Positions 1 to 5,001 of a stretch of 5,907 bases of DNA are shown here, in pieces. Position 1 is the first letter of the stretch; every line of letters starts with the position of its first letter. The notes beneath the pieces were generated by a model, which was given only the letters and a program-made list of their open reading frames with translations, was not told the DNA's origin and ran no database searches. The translations under genes were made by a program, and so were the position numbers. Source of the DNA: Chloroflexia bacterium (lineage in GTDB: Bacteria; Chloroflexota; Chloroflexia; QHBQ01; JADMIH01); assembly GCA_025927935.1 (NCBI GenBank), contig JAICKM010000455.1, positions 1 through 5,907 of the forward strand, given 5' to 3'.

Positions 1-507
1 GAGCAACTCGACTGGCAGCCGCCCGACGTGATCCTCTATCCCACCGGCGGCGGGGTGGGGCTGATCGGCCTCTGGAAAGCGTTTCAGGAACTGCGGGCGC
101 TGGGCTGGATCGCGGGCGATGCGCCGGTGCCGCGGCTGGTGGTGGTGCAGGCGGCGGGCTGCGCGCCGGTGGTGCGCGGTTGGGATGGCGGTATGGACAC
201 GACCAGCTTCTGGGAGGGCGCGCACACGGTGGCCGCCGGGCTGCGCGTGCCGGGGCCGCTGTCGGGGGGGCTGATGCTGCGCGTGCTGCACGAGACGAAG
301 GGCACGGCGCTCACCGTAGAGGACAGCAGTTTGCTCCTGGCGCTGGGCGAACTGGCGCGCGCCGGGTTGTGGGTCTGCCCGGAAGGGGCCACCCTGTTGC
401 CGGCGCTGCGCCGCCTGCGGGCCGCCGGGTGGATCAAGGCGGGGGAGCGGGTGGTGCTGCTGAATACGGGCGCGGGGCTAGTGTATCCCGAGGTGACGCC
501 GGTTTAG
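1..507 (+). CDS. thrC: Threonine synthase, C-terminal part (5' end outside window)
   Basis: Reading frame 1 is open from the first base and stops with TAG at 505-507, giving the last 168 residues of a protein that is usually about 350-420 residues. Threonine synthase is a cytosolic PLP enzyme (fold type II) that converts O-phospho-L-homoserine to L-threonine. The segment PTGGGVGLIGLWKAF (residues 14-28 of the fragment) sits where the PLP-phosphate-binding glycine loop of the family lies. It is followed by VVVQAAGCAPVVR, GGLMLRVLHETKG, a CPEGA motif (about residues 125-129) and a closing VLLNTGAGLVYPE, all in the usual family order. Other fold-type II enzymes are possible, but the CPEGA and NTG.G.Y combination favours ThrC. 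No frameshift is seen. The gene converges on the minus-strand membrane-protein gene, with palindromic repeats between them. Its promoter and start are off-window. Confidence 0.9.
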   Translation, partial: EQLDWQPPDVILYPTGGGVGLIGLWKAFQELRALGWIAGDAPVPRLVVVQAAGCAPVVRGWDGGMDTTSFWEGAHTVAAGLRVPGPLSGGLMLRVLHETKGTALTVEDSSLLLALGELARAGLWVCPEGATLLPALRRLRAAGWIKAGERVVLLNTGAGLVYPEVTPV

Positions 508-516
508 GCGCGGCGC

Positions 517-630
517 GAGCCGGTTTCAACCCGGCTCCTACACCGATGGCCGGGTTGACGGGCCGGTTTCCAACCGGCCCCTACACGGACAATGCCGCAG
601 GACGGGCCGGTTCCAAACCGGGCCCTACGT
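517..630. repeat. Three tandem copies of a 27-nt palindromic repeat
   Basis: Three related 27-nt units lie at 517-543, 560-586 and 604-630, spaced 43 and 44 nt apart. Each is a hairpin followed by CTACAC or CTACGT. Unit 2 is a perfect 9-bp stem (GGGCCGGTT at 560-568, AACCGGCCC at 572-580) with a 3-nt loop. Unit 3 (604-612 with 616-625) has one bulged base. Unit 1 pairs GAGCCGG (517-523) with CCGGCTC (531-537). The base changes between units largely keep the pairing, for example GAGCC with GGCTC against GGGCC with GGCCC. This looks like a REP-type or small interspersed palindromic element. It begins 9 nt after the thrC stop and ends 22 nt before the stop of the opposing gene, so it could also act as a two-way transcription terminator. 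No run of T follows the stems. Confidence 0.75.
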
Positions 631-652
631 GGGCGATTCGGGCGCGGGGCTG

Positions 653-1747
653 CTAGAGCTTTTCGATACCGAGTTCGGCGGCTTCTTCGCGAGGGGTGTG
701 ATGGACGTGCTCGCGCAGGCGGTCGGCGCTGCCCGCCGGGGCGGCGGCGACGGCTTCGTCGGCGTCAGCCTGCATCTCGCGCATGGAGACGCGCTGGCTC
801 CAGAAGGCGAGGCCGCCGACCAGCAAGGTCGCCAGCAGTTGCGCGGCATGGAAGACCAGGGCGAAAGCGACGGCCATGTCTTTGTCAATGCCGGGCAGGA
901 TCAGCACCAGCGCGGTCAGGATGAGCGCCTCATAGTTGCCGACATTGCCAGGCATGGCCGGGATCAGCAGCCCCAGGTTGACTATGGCGGTCATGAGCAG
1001 GAGGGCGCTGACGCTGGGCATGTCGATCTGGAACGCGGCCAGCGCCGCCCAGAACATGCCCGCCGCCGTGATCCAGACCAGCAGCGAGATCGCCGCGCTC
1101 TTGAGCAGCGGTCCCGGCTTCTCGAAGACGCGCAGCCCGGCGCTGAAGGTATGGACCAGCCGCACAGCCAGGCTGCCGATGCGTTCGGGCACCGGCAGCA
1201 CTTCCACCAGGCGGGCAGTCAGCGCGACGACGCGGTCGGCTTGCCAGTGGAAGATGAGCAGGCCGCCAAGCGCGAGGCCGAGCACCAGCACCGCGACGAG
1301 TCCCAATTGCTCGGCCCGGCCCTCGCCGATGCTGAGCGCGGGGATCCCGGCGACCAGCAGCACCAGCAGGGCCAGCCCGTCAAACAGCTTCTCGATGACC
1401 ACGGTAGCGAGGATGGTCGTGCGGCTGAGGCCGCTGCGCCGGCTCAGCAGGTGGGCGCGCATCAGGTCGCCGGCCCGCGCGGGGAAGAAGGTGTTGAAGA
1501 AATAGCCGGTCATGGTCATGCCGAACAGGGCGGGCACGCCGGGGGCGGCGGCCATGAGGGGGGCGAGCAGGTGGCGCCAGCGCCAGGCCATAAATGCATA
1601 GGCGCCCACCATGCCGATCATGGAGAGCGCCAGCAAGCCTAGATTTACGCGACCGAGGTGGGTGGGAATCTCTTCCCAATTGACGCCTCGCAGCACCAGA
1701 TAGAGACAGATGGCGCTGACGACGACGCCGGCCAGGATTTTCTTCAC
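653..1747 (-). CDS. LPG-synthase-TM / YbhN (UPF0104) family membrane protein
   Basis: This is a 364-residue polytopic inner-membrane protein of the lysylphosphatidylglycerol synthase transmembrane family (PF03706-type; YbhN/AglD-like). Members are thought to move or anchor lipid-linked substrates, but the substrate here cannot be read from sequence. Hydrophobic segments lie near residues 4-20, 36-56, 112-135, 146-166, 218-240, 246-265 and 292-316. Family motifs are visible: FFNTFFPARAGDLMRAHLLS (83-102), VVIEKLFDGLAL (116-127) and PAMPGNVGNYEA (263-274). There is no catalytic C-terminal domain as in MprF; the tail (about 320-364) is charged and Ala/Glu-rich. The start is GTG at 1747. I chose it because GAGGTGG lies directly after the upstream stop codon, 11 nt before the GTG, and the first residues run straight into a transmembrane helix. 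It is 18 nt downstream of the 105-residue gene, so the two are probably co-transcribed. Confidence 0.88.
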   Translation of the reverse strand: MKKILAGVVVSAICLYLVLRGVNWEEIPTHLGRVNLGLLALSMIGMVGAYAFMAWRWRHLLAPLMAAAPGVPALFGMTMTGYFFNTFFPARAGDLMRAHLLSRRSGLSRTTILATVVIEKLFDGLALLVLLVAGIPALSIGEGRAEQLGLVAVLVLGLALGGLLIFHWQADRVVALTARLVEVLPVPERIGSLAVRLVHTFSAGLRVFEKPGPLLKSAAISLLVWITAAGMFWAALAAFQIDMPSVSALLLMTAIVNLGLLIPAMPGNVGNYEALILTALVLILPGIDKDMAVAFALVFHAAQLLATLLVGGLAFWSQRVSMREMQADADEAVAAAPAGSADRLREHVHHTPREEAAELGIEKL

Positions 1748-1765
1748 TCGGAGTTATGCCACCTC

Positions 1766-2083
1766 TTATTTGCCGCCGAAGAGGCCGCGCCGCGGCTGCG
1801 GGCCGTTGGCCGCGCCGGGCGGGACCGGTTTGCCATGCGGTTTGCCGCGCCGCTGGTACGCCTCTTCGAGGATGTGATCGATATCTTCGTTGGTGAAGAG
1901 ATACGCCTCGCTGATCGTCCGGAAGCCTTGCCGGTTGGCCGTGTAGACCAGCCCGCGCACCAGGATGCCCTCTTCCAGTTCGATGATGCAAACTTCCTTG
2001 AAGTTGTGCTCGTCGATGAAGTGCCCGATAGCACGCAGCACATCCTCGTAATCGACCCGGCCAGTTCCGGTGTAATTTAACAT
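1766..2083 (-). CDS. Conserved hypothetical protein, 105 residues
   Basis: I do not recognise a characterised family; my impression is that similar small proteins occur in Chloroflexota genomes. The protein begins MLNYTGTGRVDYEDVLRAIG. An alternating hydrophobic stretch EVCIIELEEGILVRGLVY (30-47) reads as two beta strands with an acidic turn, and an acidic helix follows (about 64-78, TNEDIDHILEEAYQR). The last 27 residues are rich in Gly, Pro, Arg and Lys (GKPHGKPVPPG then PRRGLFGGK) and look disordered and basic. There is no signal peptide or membrane helix, so it is probably cytoplasmic. ATG at 2083 is supported by GGGAGGT 5 nt upstream. The gene is first in a unit with the YbhN-like membrane protein, which suggests a soluble partner or regulator of that protein; this is inference only. 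Confidence 0.85.
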   Translation of the reverse strand: MLNYTGTGRVDYEDVLRAIGHFIDEHNFKEVCIIELEEGILVRGLVYTANRQGFRTISEAYLFTNEDIDHILEEAYQRRGKPHGKPVPPGAANGPQPRRGLFGGK

Positions 2084-2084
2084 C

Positions 2085-2113
2085 GCTGACCTCCCAGCTA
2101 CCTACGCTAGCGT
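2085..2113 (-). promoter_or_regulatory. Leader of the 105-residue gene: SD in a small hairpin loop plus a 10-bp palindrome
   Basis: On the minus strand the Shine-Dalgarno core GGAGGT occupies the 6-nt loop between GCTG and CAGC (plus-strand 2095-2098 and 2085-2088). A perfect 10-bp palindrome, ACGCTAGCGT, lies at 2104-2113, directly upstream. The 4-bp stem is weak. The palindrome could be an operator half-pair or an alternative pairing partner. The structure is visible in the sequence; a regulatory role is a guess. Confidence 0.3.
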
Positions 2114-2203
2114 GCGGGAACGGGCGCTCGTTCGTCTCAACCCAACGTGCAGAGCCGGCCGAGCCGGAAATTCAGTTACGGCGTCTACATAATCGTTAAC
2201 GTC

Positions 2204-2212
2204 ATTATAGCA
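2204..2212 (-). promoter_or_regulatory. Extended -10 promoter for the small-protein/YbhN-like unit
   Basis: The minus strand reads TGCTATAAT here, a perfect -10 hexamer (plus-strand 2204-2209) with the TGn extension. A poor -35 (TTGCGC, 3 of 6 matches) lies 18 nt further upstream, which is common when an extended -10 is present. The start of transcription would be near 2197, giving a leader of about 114 nt before the ATG at 2083. An inverted repeat CGTTA (2194-2198) and TAACG (2213-2217) brackets the -10 and could be an operator. The site lies in the most AT-rich part of the 201-nt gap after blaI. Confidence 0.6.
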
Positions 2213-2231
2213 TAACGGATTGCAGGCGCGC

Positions 2232-2258
2232 AAAAGTACGGGCCATTTCCGCCCCGTA
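2232..2258 (-). terminator. Likely intrinsic terminator of the BlaI-type gene
   Basis: Reading the minus strand, a 6-bp stem TACGGG/CCCGTA (plus-strand 2253-2258 with 2237-2242) with a 10-nt loop is followed after one C by TTTT (2232-2235). It starts 26 nt after the repressor stop codon. The stem is short and the T run brief, so efficiency is uncertain. It lies just before the next promoter, which suggests that blaI and the two downstream genes are separate transcription units. Confidence 0.45.
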
Positions 2259-2284
2259 GGACTTTGTAGCCGGGCACGGCGGAG

Positions 2285-2746
2285 TCAAACCTCCCCAACA
2301 GCCGCCGGCTCGCCCAGCACCCGCGCCAGCTCGCGGCGGCGATCCTCGCTCTGCGCCACGTAGTCGATGAAGTAGCGAAAGACCGGCTCGCCAAACTCGC
2401 CGACCAGGCTGTCCAGCACATTTTTGACGACCAGGTTGATGAACGCCTCCTGGTCGAGGGCCGGAGTATAGACGAAGCTCATGCCCACTTTGCGCCGGCT
2501 GAGGATGTTCTTGTCATACAGCCGGCTCATGGTCGTCATGACGGTGGTGTAGGCAATTTTGCCGTTTTCCCGCTGGCGGCTGATCTGTAACTCCTGATGG
2601 ACATCGGATGCCGTCGCGTGCTTCATCTGCCACACGATCTGCATGATCTGGGATTCCAGGGGGCCAAGCACCGTGGTGATGCCGTCCTGGGACGGATTGA
2701 ACTTGAACTTCAAGGATCCGTTGCCGGACCCGTCCTGCGCCGCCAT
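2285..2746 (-). CDS. BlaI/MecI/CopY-family transcriptional repressor
   Basis: This is a 153-residue DNA-binding repressor of the Penicillinase_R (PF03965) family. The winged-helix domain spans about residues 27-96: LGPLESQIMQIVW begins helix 1, ATASDVHQEL follows, IAYTTVMTTMSRLYDKNIL (65-82) is the recognition-helix signature, and KVGMSFVYTP is the wing. Residues 98-145 form the dimerisation region (EAFINLVVKNVLDSLVGEFG). A charged extension of about 20 residues precedes the domain. ATG at 2746 is supported by AAAGGAG 6 nt upstream. Classical members are inactivated by a BlaR1/MecR1 membrane protease, but no such gene adjoins this one. By-eye alignment to recalled S. aureus BlaI puts the Asn-Phe cleavage site at Tyr125-Phe126 here. 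It probably regulates itself and perhaps neighbours; the inducer is unknown. Confidence 0.92.
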   Translation of the reverse strand: MAAQDGSGNGSLKFKFNPSQDGITTVLGPLESQIMQIVWQMKHATASDVHQELQISRQRENGKIAYTTVMTTMSRLYDKNILSRRKVGMSFVYTPALDQEAFINLVVKNVLDSLVGEFGEPVFRYFIDYVAQSEDRRRELARVLGEPAAVGEV

Positions 2747-2842
2747 GCTCTGCTCCTTTACTGCATCGTCCCTGGCGCGGCCCCGGCAACGTGGCTTGCC
2801 CCCCGGCGGTTGCCCGCCCCCGGCCCGCGCGAATCGTGAATC

Positions 2843-2874
2843 CTATTCTAGTCGGTTTTCCGGTAAATGAATAG
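2843..2874. promoter_or_regulatory. Nested inverted repeat in the blaI leader, candidate operator
   Basis: CTATTC (2843-2848) and GAATAG (2869-2874) form an inverted repeat with a 20-nt gap. Inside it is a second dyad, CGG-TTTT-CCG (2853-2862), with nearly the same centre (2857.5 against 2858.5). It lies about 70-100 nt downstream of the predicted blaI transcription start, between promoter and ATG, in a locally AT-rich patch. BlaI-family repressors bind dyads as dimers and commonly repress their own gene, so this is a reasonable operator candidate. It does not contain the TACA/TGTA half-sites of the staphylococcal operators. Confidence 0.35.
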
Positions 2875-2950
2875 TATCTTAGGACGGAATGTTACGGGTG
2901 CGTTGTCGCCTGCTGCGGTCGCGGGGTCCGGCCCGCCCCGGTGCTTCTGC

Positions 2951-2979
2951 ATTATACGCACGCGGACGGCCGCACTCAA
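2951..2979 (-). promoter_or_regulatory. Sigma70-like promoter of the BlaI-type gene
   Basis: On the minus strand TTGAGT (plus-strand 2974-2979; 4 of 6 matches, including TTGA) is followed by exactly 17 nt and a perfect TATAAT (2951-2956). Transcription would begin near 2944, giving a leader of about 197 nt before the ATG at 2746. The long leader contains the nested dyad at 2843-2874 and a 6-bp inverted repeat (GGCAAC 2785-2790, GTTGCC 2809-2814). It is back to back with the plus-strand promoter at 2987-3016. Confidence 0.62.
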
Positions 2980-2986
2980 GGGGGGC

Positions 2987-3016
2987 TTGTGGCGCCGGGG
3001 GATGATAGGGTATAAC
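2987..3016 (+). promoter_or_regulatory. Candidate plus-strand promoter, probably the original fmdB promoter
   Basis: TTGTGG (2987-2992; 3 of 6) is followed by 18 nt and TATAAC (3011-3016; 5 of 6). It points towards the RHS fragment and fmdB, and its -35 lies only 7 nt from the -35 of the divergent blaI promoter. The RHS-like reading frame begins within its -10 box, so the promoter seems to be interrupted at this point. A transcript from here would cross the RHS remnant before reaching fmdB. Confidence 0.4.
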
Positions 3017-3389
3017 TGGGCACGCGCCCTGCCGCCGGCATCCCGCTGCTGCTGCGCGACGGTAGCACCAGCTTCATCTACGGCCCCGGCGGGCAGGTGC
3101 TGGAGCAGATCGACGGCACGGGCGCGGTGTACTACTACCATGCCGACCAATTGGGCAGCGTGCGCGCCCTCACGTCCCAGGCCGGCGCCGTGGCCGCCAC
3201 CTATGCCTACGACGCCTACGGCAACCAAACCGCCAGCACCGGCAACGTCTACAACCCGCTACGCTACGCCGGGGAGTACCAGGACACCGAGAGCGGCTTC
3301 TACTACCTGCGCGCCCGCTACTACGACCCGGCCACGGCGCAGTTCCTGACCCGCGACCCCCTGGTCGCTGCCGGCGAACCGGGGTATAA
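3008..3389. repeat. 8-bp direct repeats GGGTATAA bounding the RHS remnant
   Basis: GGGTATAA occurs at 3008-3015 and again at 3382-3389. RHS similarity starts right after the left copy and ends at or just past the right copy. Both copies form part of a -10-like hexamer (TATAAC on the left, TATAAT on the right). The layout looks like a target-site duplication or a microhomology join. However, the right copy also encodes GYN of a normal RHS-type GYNY segment, so it may belong to the RHS sequence itself. Confidence 0.45.
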
Positions 3390-3400
3390 TTATGCCAGCG
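3016..3400 (+). pseudogene. RHS-repeat core fragment (truncated at both ends)
   Basis: Reading frame 1 gives an RHS-repeat-associated core sequence (TIGR03696-type): IPLLLRDGSTSFIYGPGG, then a YYYHADQLGSVRALT block with YAYDAYGN, then LRYAGEYQDTESGFYYLRARYYDPATAQFLTRDPL. In full RHS/YD-repeat proteins this block ends a beta-barrel shell enclosing a variable toxin or effector. Here a TAA at 3013-3015 lies immediately upstream with no earlier RHS sequence, and similarity stops after GYNYAS, where the usual NP.N..DP.G end and a toxin domain should follow. No start codon with a Shine-Dalgarno sequence is seen. About 128 codons remain without internal stops or frameshifts, so the arrival or decay is probably recent. 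The frame runs on, without a stop, into the fmdB frame. It is most likely a non-functional fragment copied from a larger rhs gene elsewhere in the genome. Confidence 0.82.
3385..3390 (+). promoter_or_regulatory. Perfect -10 box at the RHS/fmdB junction
   Basis: TATAAT at 3385-3390 lies 66 nt before the fmdB ATG. The best -35 at 17-nt spacing is TGGTCG (3362-3367), a poor match. An inverted repeat brackets it: CCGG..AACCG at 3371-3381 and CGGTT.CCGG at 3399-3408. The hexamer also codes for Tyr-Asn of the RHS fragment, so it may be an RHS-derived promoter now serving fmdB, or the right half of the original promoter. The match is visible in the sequence; activity is inferred. Confidence 0.4.
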
Positions 3401-3456
3401 GTTTCCGGCGTGGATTTGGTTGCTTAGGACGCCGGGGCGGGGAAGGAGACAGAGCG

Positions 3457-3696
3457 ATGCCGTTGTATGAGTATGTGTGCCTGGAGTGCCATACGCGCTT
3501 TGAGCGCCTGCGGGCCTCCGGGGAGCGGGATGCGGCGGTGACCTGTCCGCAGTGCGCGGGCACGCGGGCCAAGCGGACGATTGCCGCGTTTGCCACGCTG
3601 CGGGCCACGGGGAGCACCGGGGTGGCGGAGTCGGGCGGCGGGGGCTGCGGCTGCGGGGGCAACTGCGGCTGCGGGCGCGCGCACACGCAGGCTTAG
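3457..3696 (+). CDS. FmdB-family putative zinc-ribbon regulatory protein
   Basis: This is a 79-residue protein beginning [16 protein letters not shown], the hallmark start of the FmdB family (TIGR02605 / Zn_ribbon_8). The zinc ribbon uses C8-x2-C11 and C30-x2-C33. The remainder is a Gly/Cys tail with C64, C66, C70 and C72 (GGGGCGCGGNCGCG), which could bind a second metal. Founding members were linked to formamidase/amidase regulation, but most have no proven function. The true start is ATG 3457: AAGGAG (3443-3448) lies 8 nt upstream and the MPLYEY start is family-typical. The open frame extends upstream through the RHS fragment, so a longer RHS-FmdB fusion is formally possible but unlikely. 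The DUF1801 gene follows 83 nt downstream on the same strand. Confidence 0.9.
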   Translation: MPLYEYVCLECHTRFERLRASGERDAAVTCPQCAGTRAKRTIAAFATLRATGSTGVAESGGGGCGCGGNCGCGRAHTQA

Positions 3697-3699
3697 AAT

Positions 3700-3735
3700 G
3701 CCTAACAGAACCCGCTCGATTGGGTAGCGTCAGGC
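3700..3735. other. Imperfect hairpin between fmdB and the DUF1801 gene
   Basis: GCCTAAC (3700-3706) pairs with GTCAGGC (3729-3735) with one mismatch. Inside it ACCC (3710-3713) pairs with GGGT (3722-3725) around an 8-nt loop. It begins 3 nt after the fmdB stop. There is no T run, so it is at best a weak attenuator or an RNA-stabilising element. I see no clear promoter for the DUF1801 gene in this 83-nt gap, which favours read-through from fmdB. Confidence 0.3.
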
Positions 3736-3779
3736 ATGGCACCACCACTGCTGTCGGACGAGTTTATGAGGAGGTTTGT

Positions 3780-4202
3780 ATGAGCCAGCGTGCAAAGAAG
3801 GGCCAGGGACTCACGGACGAAGAACGCGGCGCGATGAAGGCGCGCCTCAAGGAGTTGAAGGCGGGCGAGGCGGACGGGGAAAGCACCGTACTCGCCAAGA
3901 TCGCCGAGATGGGCGAATCGGATCGCGCCCTGGGCGAGCGGCTCCATGCGATCATCACAGCCAGTGCGCCCGGCCTCACGCCGAAACTCTGGTACGGAAT
4001 GCCCGCGTATGCCAAGGACGGCAAGGTTGTCTGCTTCTTCCAATGCGCGCAGAAGTTCAAGACGCGGTACGCGACGCTCGGCTTCAATGACACGGCGCGC
4101 CTCGACGACGGCGCCATATGGCCGGTCGCCTACGCGCTGACGGAGTTGACCGCCGCCGACGAGGCCCGGATCGCCGCGCTCGTGCAGCAAGCGGCGAGTT
4201 GA
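3780..4202 (+). CDS. DUF1801 domain protein
   Basis: This is a 140-residue soluble protein. Residues about 45-140 match the DUF1801 type (PF08818), an alpha/beta fold sometimes labelled iron-chaperone-like because of a distant link to the YdhG/CyaY group. The signature is [20 protein letters not shown] (63-82), followed by [20 protein letters not shown] and a C-terminal helix. Residues 1-40 are a charged, Lys/Glu-rich helical extension. Cys85 and Cys89 are the only cysteines. The biochemical function is unknown. ATG at 3780 is chosen because GAGGAGG (3768-3774) lies 5 nt upstream; the frame is open further 5' but that part overlaps fmdB in another frame and has no family similarity. The gene converges on the DUF881 pair. 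Confidence 0.85.
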   Translation: MSQRAKKGQGLTDEERGAMKARLKELKAGEADGESTVLAKIAEMGESDRALGERLHAIITASAPGLTPKLWYGMPAYAKDGKVVCFFQCAQKFKTRYATLGFNDTARLDDGAIWPVAYALTELTAADEARIAALVQQAAS

Positions 4203-4209
4203 GGGCGCG

Positions 4210-4228
4210 CGGGCTGCCGCGCAGCCCG
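4210..4228. terminator. GC-rich hairpin between convergent genes
   Basis: An 8-bp perfect stem (CGGGCTGC 4210-4217, GCAGCCCG 4221-4228) with a 3-nt loop begins 7 nt after the DUF1801 stop. It lies 65 nt beyond the stop of the opposing DUF881 gene. There is no T run on either strand, so termination is inferred from position and stem strength. The rest of the gap up to 4293 shows nothing else convincing. Confidence 0.45.
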
Positions 4229-4293
4229 GTCGCGGCCTCTGCCGGCAATCAGGTCTGACTGGTACATTGGAAAAGACGTTTTGTTCGGCGTAG

Positions 4294-4992
4294 TTAGTTG
4301 CCGGGCGCGGCCTGGGCGTAGCGCCACTTGAGGTCGAGCGCCGTCTTGGGCAGCTTGAGCCAGTCGGCGGTCTCGGTGTGGCGTGTCACTTTAATCACGA
4401 TTTTTTCGGTGGGGTCTTGCTGCAACAGGGCAATGACCCCCCCTTTGCGTTCCAGGGCGTTCTGTAAGGTGGCCGGGTCGCCGATGGCTTCGAGGATGTA
4501 GGGTTCGCTGATCGGCTGCTTATCGACCTGGAGTTGCTGGTTGTCATCGCCTTCGATCACCGAGCGGGTGATCAAGCGCACGCCGTTGACGGCGATGGCC
4601 TCGGCGGCGGAGGCACGCAACTCGTTGACCAGGTCCTGCAACACCTGAGTGGCGTTCTGGGCGCCGGTGACGCGGACGGTGACGCCGGGGCCGGTGAGAT
4701 CGACTTCGCCGTTTGCCATGCGCATTTGCTGCAAGTCTTTGATCAGGCTGACGATGCTGGAGCCGCCGTTGGCCGTTTGCTGGTAGCGGGCGATCTCGGC
4801 CTGGAGCTGCTCCAGACTGGCGCGCTGGCGCTGGTTGCTGGCGTAAAGCTGGCTGATATAGCTGGCCTGGTCGTTGGGCGACTGGGCGAGGACGGTGCGG
4901 TCGATGCGCTGGCTGCGGAACTGGGGCACCATGAGGAAGCCCAGGATCAGGCAGACGGCGGAGACCAGGATGCGCGCACGCCAGTTTTGCAT
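4294..4992 (-). CDS. DUF881 family protein, second of tandem pair
   Basis: This is a 232-residue membrane-anchored protein of the DUF881 family (PF05949; includes B. subtilis YlxW and YlxX, encoded near division genes). It has one N-terminal membrane helix (about 7-25), a coiled-coil segment (about 40-72, NQRQRASLEQLQAEIARYQQ) and a C-terminal alpha/beta domain outside the membrane. Family motifs are LTGPGVTVRV (99-108), NELRASAAEAIAVNGVRL (123-140) and PYILEAIGDPATLQNAL (164-180). A role in envelope or division is suggested by family context but unproven. ATG at 4992 has AGGG upstream, overlapping the TAG stop of the preceding gene. The 9-nt gap suggests translational coupling. No sbp (DUF1290) gene follows; the unit ends here. 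Confidence 0.9.
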   Translation of the reverse strand: MQNWRARILVSAVCLILGFLMVPQFRSQRIDRTVLAQSPNDQASYISQLYASNQRQRASLEQLQAEIARYQQTANGGSSIVSLIKDLQQMRMANGEVDLTGPGVTVRVTGAQNATQVLQDLVNELRASAAEAIAVNGVRLITRSVIEGDDNQQLQVDKQPISEPYILEAIGDPATLQNALERKGGVIALLQQDPTEKIVIKVTRHTETADWLKLPKTALDLKWRYAQAAPGN

Positions 4993-5001
4993 CAGAATTC
5001 C

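Noticed and set aside
517..630. CRISPR array
   Set aside because: There are only three units, repeats differ from each other, spacers are 16-17 nt, and no cas genes are present.
629..1642. Long plus-strand open frame opposite the YbhN-like gene
   Set aside because: The product is Gln/Arg/His-rich with no family likeness or Shine-Dalgarno sequence. The opposite strand has clear membrane helices and family motifs. Long antisense frames are expected at this GC content.
2185..2421. Minus-strand 78-codon frame at the 3' end of blaI
   Set aside because: It overlaps the repressor gene in another frame and runs through the terminator-like hairpin and promoter. It has no family likeness.
2867..3349. 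Plus-strand frame overlapping the RHS fragment
   Set aside because: It lies out of frame with the recognisable RHS sequence, and its product is low-complexity Ala/Thr/Pro. No ribosome binding site is seen.
3016..3400. Functional RHS toxin or polymorphic toxin gene
   Set aside because: Only the conserved core survives. There is no N-terminal region, no C-terminal toxin domain and no immunity gene, and the downstream sequence is FmdB.
3700..3735. Integron attC site (GCCTAAC ... GTCAGGC)
   Set aside because: The left end fits the RYYYAAC core, but the right end has a mismatch to GTTRRRY. The 36-nt length is too short, inner L boxes are missing and no integrase is present.
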